This document shows, piece by piece, positions 16,351 through 23,213 of a stretch of 64,000 bases of DNA. This DNA is from Haloarcula japonica DSM 6131 (GTDB lineage Archaea > Halobacteriota > Halobacteria > Halobacteriales > Haloarculaceae). The notes beneath the pieces were generated by a model that made no database searches, was not told the origin of the DNA, and was given only the letters and a program-made list of their open reading frames with translations. Positions within the stretch are counted from its first letter, which is position 1. Every line of letters starts with the position of its first letter. The stretch lies in NCBI RefSeq assembly GCF_000336635.1, contig NZ_AOLY01000045.1, positions 1 to 64,000 of the forward strand. Reading direction: 5' to 3'. A program made the translations under genes and the position numbers.

Positions 16351-17685
16351 TCAGGGCTTTTGTTCCTGTGCGGACTTGCGCGCATCTTCGAGGTCCATCT
16401 CCAGCCCCATCGTCGAGGCCCGAGAGCGGACGGCGTCGGCGTCGATAGTGGTTACCTCGCCGTGTTCCATGAGGACGTTCCCATCAACCATCGTGAAGCG
16501 GACGTCGTCGCCGTGGGCCGCAAACACCAAATGGGAGAGCACGTCGTGCAGCGGCGTCGCCCGCGTGCGGTCCGTATCGAGGCCGACGATGTCAGCGCGC
16601 CACCCCTCCCGAATCGCGCCGAGTTTCTCGAAACCGGCGGCTTTCGCGCCGTTGCGCGTCGCCATCTCGAAGATTTCGGCCGCCGGCGTCACCGTCGGGT
16701 CCAGCTGGTCGACCTTCTGGAGAAGGCTCGCCTGTCGCATCTCGGTGAAGGCGTCGAGGGTGTTGTTACAGGGCGGTCCGTCGTTGCCGATAGCGACGTT
16801 GATGCCGCGGTCGCGGTAGTCCCAGATCGGTGCGATACCGCTGGCGAGTTTCATGTTCGAGGACGGGCAGTGGGTGACGTGGGTCCCCGTCTCTGCGAGG
16901 ACTTCGCGCTCGCTCTCGTCGGTCCAGACGCAGTGGGCGAGGACGACATCCTCGCCGGTGAGACCCACCTCGTCGAGCCAGTGGATGTTTCGCATGCCGG
17001 TGTCTTCTTTCACCGTCTCGATTTCGCTCTGGTTCTCACTGGCGTGGGTGTGGATGCGGACGCCGTCGTATTTGTCCGCGAGTTCGCGCGCCCCCCGGAG
17101 GCAGGCTTCACTACAGGAGACGGCAAACCGGGGCGTGACAGCGTACCGGATCCGGTCGTTGTAGGCACCGTGATACTGTTGAATCAGCCGCTCGGACTCG
17201 TCCAGTGCGGCCTGCGTGTCCTCCAGCAAGCCGTCCGGCGAGCGCTGGTCCATCAGCACCTTCCCGAGCACGCCGCGGATGCCGATCTCGCCCGCCGCTT
17301 CGAAGGCGCGGTCCGCGTGTGCGACCGAGAGGTGGTCGATACAGGTCGTCGTCCCGCTTTCGATCATCTCCAGATAGCCCAGTTTCGCCGCGACCTCCAT
17401 CTCTTCGGCGGTCAATGAGGCTTCCATCGGCAGAATGTAGTCGAATAGCCAATCGAGCAATTCCGTGTCGTCGGCGATACCACGGCCGAGACTCTGTACG
17501 GAATGGATATGGCCGCCGACGAGTCCCGGCAACAGCACGTCGTAGGACTGGTGTTCGTGATCGGCATACTGCGCTTCGAGATCGGCCCGGGAACCCACAG
17601 CCTCGATACGGTCCCCGGAGACGACGACCGCCCCGTCCTGCAGGACGGTCTCAGAAGCCGCAACGACAGTCCCAGTGAGTAGCAT
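16351..17685 (-). CDS. Amidohydrolase-family deaminase (SsnA / guanine deaminase / atrazine hydrolase type)
   Basis: The 444-residue TIM-barrel hydrolase has metal ligands in GGHIHSVQ (His59, His61), a later THASENQSE, HCVWTDESE, HCPSSNMKL and GNDGPPCNN with the catalytic aspartate. This subgroup includes guanine and S-adenosylhomocysteine deaminases, atrazine-type hydrolases and SsnA, a protein that recurs in selenium-dependent hydroxylase loci. Deamination of a purine or pterin-like ring would yield a hydroxylase substrate. A TATA element and a shared palindrome lie upstream, supporting co-regulation with the rest of the locus. Confidence 0.87.
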   Translation of the reverse strand: MLLTGTVVAASETVLQDGAVVVSGDRIEAVGSRADLEAQYADHEHQSYDVLLPGLVGGHIHSVQSLGRGIADDTELLDWLFDYILPMEASLTAEEMEVAAKLGYLEMIESGTTTCIDHLSVAHADRAFEAAGEIGIRGVLGKVLMDQRSPDGLLEDTQAALDESERLIQQYHGAYNDRIRYAVTPRFAVSCSEACLRGARELADKYDGVRIHTHASENQSEIETVKEDTGMRNIHWLDEVGLTGEDVVLAHCVWTDESEREVLAETGTHVTHCPSSNMKLASGIAPIWDYRDRGINVAIGNDGPPCNNTLDAFTEMRQASLLQKVDQLDPTVTPAAEIFEMATRNGAKAAGFEKLGAIREGWRADIVGLDTDRTRATPLHDVLSHLVFAAHGDDVRFTMVDGNVLMEHGEVTTIDADAVRSRASTMGLEMDLEDARKSAQEQKP

Positions 17686-17705
17686 ACGTCCTGCAAGACG
17701 GTCTC

Positions 17706-17715
17706 TACATAAAGA
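17706..17715 (-). promoter_or_regulatory. TATA element for amidohydrolase gene
   Basis: On the minus strand this reads TCTTTATGTA, centred 26 bases before the ATG at 17685. Confidence 0.55.
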
Positions 17716-17756
17716 AGGTCCTCATATCGGGACGGCCACGGAGTGCAAACAATCCG

Positions 17757-17772
17757 GCCACAGACGTGTGGC
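17757..17772. promoter_or_regulatory. Palindrome GCCACA-4-TGTGGC before amidohydrolase, with adjoining half-site
   Basis: Perfect 6-base arms flank GACG. Another TGTGGC follows at 17779-17784, and the 11-base word CACACGGAGTG (minus strand, 17772-17782) joins the two. The cluster lies about 45-70 bases before the TATA element. Confidence 0.5.
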
Positions 17773-17804
17773 ACTCCGTGTGGCGCGTGTGCTTCGCAGT
17801 AGCC

Positions 17805-18002
17805 TCATCCTTGCAAACTGTTCCGAGTCCGTTTTTCACGGGTGATGTATCTGGTGAGTCGTGTTTGGGTACGAAACGAATCCACGCCGGCAAGTCGCTG
17901 AACGAGACGAGTGTTTGTCTCGTACTTCTCAGTAAACAGTTCGGGGTACTCCGAGAGTAGCCTGTCGCCGATGTCGATTATCTCCTGGGGGTCGGCCTGC
18001 AT
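17805..18002 (-). CDS. Small ribosomal protein eS17-like paralogue
   Basis: This 65-residue protein resembles archaeal eS17 (S17e) along its length: a helix ending RLLSEYPELF, then KYETNTRLVQRLAGVDSF and the family ending RLTRYITRE, which in normal eS17 reads close to RNRIAGYVTRK. It is more acidic and diverged at several basic positions. The ATG at 18002 gives the expected length; a GTG at 18017 is possible. Standard eS17 is a single-copy small-subunit protein; this looks like a second, altered copy that might be a specialised ribosomal protein or have a non-ribosomal job. Confidence 0.7.
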   Translation of the reverse strand: MQADPQEIIDIGDRLLSEYPELFTEKYETNTRLVQRLAGVDSFRTQTRLTRYITREKRTRNSLQG

Positions 18003-18061
18003 GGGTGTGAGAATCACAGAGTATGGCTGTTAATTGCTTTGCTCACAGAAATACCACGTTT

Positions 18062-18127
18062 GGCTCGTGCTGTTGGCCGGCTCTCTTGGGAGAGGTTTGC
18101 GAGCCCCCGGGTGGCGAAAGACGCCAC
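18062..18127 (-). other. Structured region between NadE-like and eS17-like genes
   Basis: Three stems are visible: GGCTCG/CGAGCC (18062-18067 with 18100-18105) enclosing CTCTC-TTGG-GAGAG (18081-18094), followed by GTGGCG-AAAGA-CGCCAC (18111-18127). The region lies in the same direction between two minus-strand genes. It could be the terminator of the NadE-like gene, the leader of the eS17-like gene, or a small RNA. Confidence 0.4.
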
Positions 18128-18135
18128 AGACAGTG

Positions 18136-18984
18136 TCAGTTATCCATCGATGGCTTTGGTGGCGTGTGTCGCTTGTGACGCGTACTGGCACACCACTGAA
18201 CCGTACGCTCAACGACAGATTCGCCAACACCGACTTTTTCCGCTACCGCCGACGCGGAATAGCCTCTATCAATCGCGAAGTGGAGGATGCTGTCGAGGTC
18301 TTGTTGGTCTATGCCCAGTTCCGCCACATCGGTTGCACCGGTGTGCGCCACTGGATGTGGGTGCTGGTCGAGGAGGTCAGATGGGACCGCAAGTGCATCA
18401 GCCAGGGCCTCGATCTCAGTTCTATAGAGGTCGCCAAAAAGTGACAGGTCAACACCGTTCTCGCCGTGTTTCGCAACGGAGCCCAGCAGCCGGTCAGTTC
18501 TAGACACCGTCCCGACGACGAGTTCGTTCCTGGTGTTTGCGACGTAGTACTTACACGCCATCCGGAAGCGTTCGCGGGCGTTTTGCATCGCCACGAGGTC
18601 GTCGGTCGGTTCACCGGTCTCACCGACGACTCGCTGGAACGCCGTGAGTACTGGCTGCAGGTGGAGTCGGTGACAGTCGATGTCAAGTAGCGACGCAACG
18701 GTTTCAGCCGTCCGAGCAGGCCCCTCGTCGCTTAGCTGTACCGGCATCACCAGTCCAGTCACGTAGTCGGCCCCGATGCCGTCGACAGCCAGTGCCGCCG
18801 CAACTGTCGATTCGATGCTTCCGTCGAGCTGAACGACCAGTCCATTAGCCTCCGCCTCCATGATCTTGTTCTCCAGGAACACCGGAAGGATTCCCTGTAT
18901 CCGTCTGGTCGCTGCCTTCGACGTCGCCAATCCGTGTTCCTCACGCGGGAGTTTGAGCGTGTGAGGGTGCGTCGCTTTACTCAC
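18136..18984 (-). CDS. NAD synthetase-like protein with degenerate P-loop
   Basis: The 282-residue protein aligns with NadE over its length: a GTVSRTDRLLGSVAKHGE stretch, GVDLSLFGDLYRTEIEALA, and a C-terminal end like the usual HKR-xx-PP. The ATP-pyrophosphatase motif, normally SGGIDS, reads LDGSIES (residues 53-59) and so has lost key glycine and aspartate positions; the GTGN-x-SE stretch is also altered. It therefore probably does not make NAD by the normal route. It may be a regulatory or binding paralogue; a genuine nadE should exist elsewhere in the genome. Confidence 0.78.
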   Translation of the reverse strand: MSKATHPHTLKLPREEHGLATSKAATRRIQGILPVFLENKIMEAEANGLVVQLDGSIESTVAAALAVDGIGADYVTGLVMPVQLSDEGPARTAETVASLLDIDCHRLHLQPVLTAFQRVVGETGEPTDDLVAMQNARERFRMACKYYVANTRNELVVGTVSRTDRLLGSVAKHGENGVDLSLFGDLYRTEIEALADALAVPSDLLDQHPHPVAHTGATDVAELGIDQQDLDSILHFAIDRGYSASAVAEKVGVGESVVERTVQWCASTRHKRHTPPKPSMDN

Positions 18985-19258
18985 GAATTCTCCCCTCCCT
19001 CGCTACCCAAGGCACACTCGGAGATGCGACTACCGAAACGCATGCATCCAACCAGCCTAATCATACTATAACGTAGGTCACTGGTGTCGTATAACCGTTG
19101 TCGACAAACGTCATGAGTGTCTGCGGTAGCCTCGATACACCTTATACATTATCCATAGTTATCCAAAATTACATCCGGAGTTCTAGTTAGTCCATCAGCC
19201 ATTTTACAGCAGACCACGTTCACCAGCAATAAGCCAAGACGGTTAGCATCGTGCTTCA

Positions 19259-20083
19259 TCACGTCGTGGGTTTGGTCGTTCCTACGGCCTGCTCGGTGAC
19301 GACAAGTTCCCGGTTGACAAGCCGGTCGACGACCGCACTGCTGTCTAACTGGTCCGGGACAACGTCGTCGTCTGCAGTGTAACGTCTGATTGTGTACGCA
19401 TCCATCGCGTTCCGGTTCTCAGTGACAGCTTCGACGACTTTGATTCGCTCGTCAGTCACGGTGTTGCGATACGTGACGCCAGGGACAATGCTGACAGCCG
19501 GGACATCAGTCGGCCAGTCCCAGCCGAACTGCTTGTGATACTGATCGAACTGCCACACGAGACGGTCGACAGGGGCATCCGTATCGAGAGTGTCGTTAGC
19601 CGCTGCCCGCAGTGTCCGGTCCCAGTAGTCTCTCACGCAGGCTTTGAGATCCGGCTGGAACTGTCCCTCGGTCATCTTCTGTTCGATTGGATACTTCAGT
19701 TCGATAGCGACGATGGCCTGGCTGTCGAGATGCGTTAGACACTGCTGGCACTCCATCTCAAACACGGAGCAACTAAGCGGTTGCTCGACCGTGAGGTGGA
19801 CGAGTTCGTTCCCGCAGTTCGGACACCACAGGAACAACACGTCGTCGTGGCTACCAGTCAGTTCCGCCAGCACAGTCAGATCGTCGAACATCTTGTCGAT
19901 GTCGGTGTCCTGTGACTGAACGGACTCGCCGGTCGCGGTATTGGAGGTGTCGTCCGAGTATTTCGCGAGTTTCCGGTCTTTGAGTAGTGTTTTGATAACC
20001 GAATCGTACGAAGAATGTGACTCCGCGTCCCGTATGTCCCTCAGTTTGTTTTTTGTCCAGTCTTTCACCCGAATGGTCGCCAT
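19259..20083 (-). CDS. RHH-like DNA-binding protein with zinc-finger domain, function unknown
   Basis: The 274-residue protein begins TIRVKDWTKNKLRDIRDAE, a ribbon-helix-helix-like start common in haloarchaeal DNA-binding proteins. A zinc-ribbon candidate follows with CPNC (87-90) and CQQC (112-115). The rest (about 125-274) is not recognised; near the end a helical stretch VVDRLVNRELV could be a second winged helix. It lies 150 bases downstream of the SMC-related gene in the same direction, with its own AT-rich promoter region at 20084-20150. A regulatory role is inferred only from the domains. Confidence 0.7.
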   Translation of the reverse strand: MATIRVKDWTKNKLRDIRDAESHSSYDSVIKTLLKDRKLAKYSDDTSNTATGESVQSQDTDIDKMFDDLTVLAELTGSHDDVLFLWCPNCGNELVHLTVEQPLSCSVFEMECQQCLTHLDSQAIVAIELKYPIEQKMTEGQFQPDLKACVRDYWDRTLRAAANDTLDTDAPVDRLVWQFDQYHKQFGWDWPTDVPAVSIVPGVTYRNTVTDERIKVVEAVTENRNAMDAYTIRRYTADDDVVPDQLDSSAVVDRLVNRELVVTEQAVGTTKPTT

Positions 20084-20233
20084 TTGGTTTGTTATACTTC
20101 CAATAGCTAATAGTATCTTTGTTTAATCGTCCTAAAATTGAACTTACACCTAGAGCCTCTGTTCGCAGACAACAGAGGTCTGCATCAGGCAAAGGTGTCG
20201 TCGGCAGTAATGGGGCTCCGGTTTGAGTTGGGG

Positions 20234-22024
20234 TCAGTCAGCCGAGGCTTCTTTCTCGTTCGCAACAGTCCACCGGGTTGGGTCGATCTCGCGTCCGTCG
20301 AACGCCGTGTATTCCGGGTACGCAGTAAACACCAGATACTCCGTTCCATGCTGCAGGTACTCGATCAGGGTGTGGAGATTATCGTCGTCAAGGCCGCCCA
20401 GGCCGTCGACGAGCAAGAGCGGGACAGCGTCGCCAACATCGAACGACTGGCGGCCGGCCAGCGCTGCCACAAAGCCGATGAGTTCGAGTTCCCCTTCGCT
20501 GAGGGCATCTAAGCTCGCTTCCCGACCGTCGCGGGCGACCACAATATCGAAGTCAGCGGTGAGTCGAGCCGTTTCGAACCCCGTCCCGAATCGGGAGAGG
20601 ATGTCCTGCATCGCGGTGTCGAACGCCTCCCGTGCCTCACGCTTGATTCGGTCTTTCCGGTTTCGGAGTTCCGCGAGGTCGTCACGGACGGATTCGAGGT
20701 CGGTTTCGAGGGTATCGACGCGGGCCGCTCTCGTTTCGAGTTGTGCCAGTTCATCGGCGGTGTCTTCGAGTTCAGCTTCGCGGTACTTGATCTCACTTTC
20801 GACATCCGACAGCTCCGCCACGGCCGCATCAACGCGGTCGGAAAGTTGTTCCACGTCCGTCTGGGCCTGTTCGAGCCTGTTTCTAGCTGCGTCGAGGCTC
20901 TGTTTCCGGTCAGCCAGCGTCGCCTCCAGCTCAGTGATGTCTTCCTCTAGATCGGCCTTACGCCGGCGAGCCTGACTGATTTCCTCGCGCTGTGTTTCCA
21001 ATTCCTCGACGGTATCCCGGTAGGTTTCCTTCTGAGCCCGAAGTGTCGTGAGTTCGCTGCCGAGTGCGCCCAGTTGGTCGGCCAAATCTGTTCGTGTCGT
21101 CTCACTGCCGCAGGTCCAACAGGCAACGGTGTCTCCATCGATATCACGCTCGACTTCGGTAAGCAAGTCAAGTCGGTCCTCGCTGAGTACCATCTCAGTG
21201 GCCGAGTACACGGACTGGAGTACCTCTGCGTCCCGCTCCACCTGCGAGAGCGTCTCTCGTGCCTCTGAGAGTTTGTCTTCAACATCATCGTACTCCGGGA
21301 TTTCGAGAGCATCGAGAGCGTCTTGACGTTCCGAGAGACGCTGTTCCGTCCGTTCAATACTTTGCTCAAGTCGTTCGACGCGGTTTTTCGCCTGGTTCTG
21401 TTCAGTCCGTGCTTGGCTGAGTTGCCGGCGGACCGACTCAGAACTGTCGTCGCTTCCTGCCTCACTGTCGATAGTCTCGCGTTTGGCCCGCAGGTCTTCG
21501 ATCTCGTTTTCCAGCCGTGTCACTTTCTCTTGTACGCTGGGGATCCGCTTTTTCGCCTCACGCGCCTGCGTGAGTTCCGTTTCGATCTGTTCTCGCTCCC
21601 GCTGTAACGTCTCGATCTGTGAGTCGATGTTCTGGAAGTCGAGCGGCCGCAACAATACGTTCTCAAGATTCTCTCCCGTCCTGACAGCGCGACGGACTTC
21701 GTTCCGCTCGTCCAAACACGCGAACAGTTCAGCGCGGATCACGTCGTACTCGTCATTAAGATACGGCTCACCGTGTCGGACCACGGTACCGTTCTCACGG
21801 GTGAGCGTCACGTCGCAGGCATCAGTTGGCGTTTCGAGATGCACCGCACCGCTGTCTGCCCCTTCTGTCAGTTCAGTAGAGGTGCCAAGGGCCGTCTTGA
21901 TGGATTCGATGAAGCTCGATTTCCCTTGCCAGTTCGAACCACGGACGACGTTCAGTCCCGGCTCTATCGTCGCTGTTCCGTCAATTATACCTGCGATTCG
22001 TTCGATTTCGATGTTCCAGCTCAT
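20234..22024 (-). CDS. Archaea-specific SMC-related / Rad50-like ATPase
   Basis: This 596-residue protein has Walker A GSNWQGKSS (29-37), a long coiled coil from about 150 to 500 interrupted by a zinc-hook motif CWTC (302-305), a signature-like LSEGELELIGF and Walker B LLLVDG near 540 followed by GLDD. This is the layout of Rad50/SMC ATPases in a short archaeal form. Such proteins occur next to rdfA in haloarchaea, where RdfA affects rod shape. The ATG at 22024 overlaps the rdfA stop by 4 bases, making a coupled pair. DNA structuring or a signalling role in cell shape is inferred. Confidence 0.87.
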   Translation of the reverse strand: MSWNIEIERIAGIIDGTATIEPGLNVVRGSNWQGKSSFIESIKTALGTSTELTEGADSGAVHLETPTDACDVTLTRENGTVVRHGEPYLNDEYDVIRAELFACLDERNEVRRAVRTGENLENVLLRPLDFQNIDSQIETLQREREQIETELTQAREAKKRIPSVQEKVTRLENEIEDLRAKRETIDSEAGSDDSSESVRRQLSQARTEQNQAKNRVERLEQSIERTEQRLSERQDALDALEIPEYDDVEDKLSEARETLSQVERDAEVLQSVYSATEMVLSEDRLDLLTEVERDIDGDTVACWTCGSETTRTDLADQLGALGSELTTLRAQKETYRDTVEELETQREEISQARRRKADLEEDITELEATLADRKQSLDAARNRLEQAQTDVEQLSDRVDAAVAELSDVESEIKYREAELEDTADELAQLETRAARVDTLETDLESVRDDLAELRNRKDRIKREAREAFDTAMQDILSRFGTGFETARLTADFDIVVARDGREASLDALSEGELELIGFVAALAGRQSFDVGDAVPLLLVDGLGGLDDDNLHTLIEYLQHGTEYLVFTAYPEYTAFDGREIDPTRWTVANEKEASAD

Positions 22025-22668
22025 GAGTTGTGTGCTGACAGATCCGCGCTCCGATGTTGCTTGCAGACGTACCCACGCTCGAGTGCGACAGCGAACGGAA
22101 CGCGGGTTGGACAGTCTGGGCATCCGAGTTGTATCTGAGCCTCGATCTCCGCGGTGTCACCGCCGTCGAGATCACCTTTCTTCGCGAGCGAGGACAGTGC
22201 CGTTTCGGCCTTCCGTTCGACGACCGTTTTGGCCGTTGCTACGCTCTCCTGTTCCCAGTTAGTTGTCGCCTTTCTGGGCTCTTTTTGACCGTCTAAACAG
22301 TCGTTGAGGTGCGTTCGCATCGTTCCCCACGACACCATATCGTCGTGAAGCGATGCTCCCGGGATACCCGTAGCTTGCAGTCGCTCGATGAGTTCGTCCC
22401 GTCGTAAATCGTCGTCTCCACGCAACGTCTCGTAGTCACTGTTTATACGGGTATCAAGCGATTCACGACCGTGTTCGGTGTAAACCTGTTTGAGGAGTCG
22501 TTTGTTGAACCACGCTGTCAACGACCGATACCCCATTTCGGTTCGGTCATCAGCGCCCGTCCAGCGTGCGAGTAGGCCATCGTCAAGGGAGTCGTAGACT
22601 GGGTCTGCCGATGCCAACCCGTACTTGTCGATAACCGCGTCTACTTTGCAACCGGAGTCAGCAGCCAT
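22021..22668 (-). CDS. rdfA: Rod-determining factor RdfA homologue
   Basis: The 215-residue protein fits haloarchaeal RdfA: it begins GCKVDAVIDKYGL, has a helical middle with SLTAWFNKRLLKQVY, and ends with a probable zinc site (CPDC followed by CKQH). In Haloferax volcanii RdfA is needed for the change from disk- to rod-shaped cells, and the gene stands before an SMC-like gene, as here. Multiple RdfA/SMC pairs occur in haloarchaeal genomes, so this copy may be a paralogue with a different trigger. Confidence 0.8.
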   Translation of the reverse strand: MAADSGCKVDAVIDKYGLASADPVYDSLDDGLLARWTGADDRTEMGYRSLTAWFNKRLLKQVYTEHGRESLDTRINSDYETLRGDDDLRRDELIERLQATGIPGASLHDDMVSWGTMRTHLNDCLDGQKEPRKATTNWEQESVATAKTVVERKAETALSSLAKKGDLDGGDTAEIEAQIQLGCPDCPTRVPFAVALERGYVCKQHRSADLSAHNS

Positions 22669-23182
22669 TGTTCAGTTGTTCCGGCCTGCTCAGTAATAGT
22701 TTTTGACGGTCAGTGTACACATAGTGTAGATATGTCTTGCGATAAATATACACCCTTAGCGTGTGCTTTTGTAATAGACTACCAGGGTTGAACAGAGGGT
22801 GTATTTGTAAAATAGTGCTACTATCATATTTACGTGATTTTGTGAATCACCACTGTAATCTGATGTTTCGAACACACTATTATACTATAATCATACACAG
22901 AACTAAATTCGATTTTTTCAGTTGCCTCTCTACAATGTGTGTTTCAGCAACGATCTGCTTGTGGAATAGTATAAATAGAGAGTGTGCTTCAAAATATACA
23001 AATTTTCTATGTATGTAACTTCCCAAGAAAATAGAGAAATCCACTAGCGCGGAGGGCACAGTATCCGTATGCATTCTAAAATATGAGCTATCTACTAATT
23101 TGGGGGCAGACCGAATTCCACGTCAGAGACGGTTACTGCTAACAGACGTGGAACCATGGCAGCATTGTAACCAAGTCAAACG
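22669..23182. other. AT-rich intergenic stretch
   Basis: About 510 bases are much richer in A+T than the genes either side. Open frames here have non-haloarchaeal codon use and I see no gene or RNA. Confidence 0.5.
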
Positions 23183-23189
23183 TTTATAC
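23183..23189 (+). promoter_or_regulatory. TATA element for the large regulator gene
   Basis: TTTATAC is centred 28 bases before the ATG at 23214, fitting a leaderless transcript. Confidence 0.6.
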
Positions 23190-23213
23190 GGACTGTCGCG
23201 TAAGTAGTGTAGT

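Noticed and set aside
22761-23018. 85-codon open frame in the gap before the large regulator
   Set aside because: AT-rich, cysteine-rich translation without acidic bias; the gap reads as non-coding.
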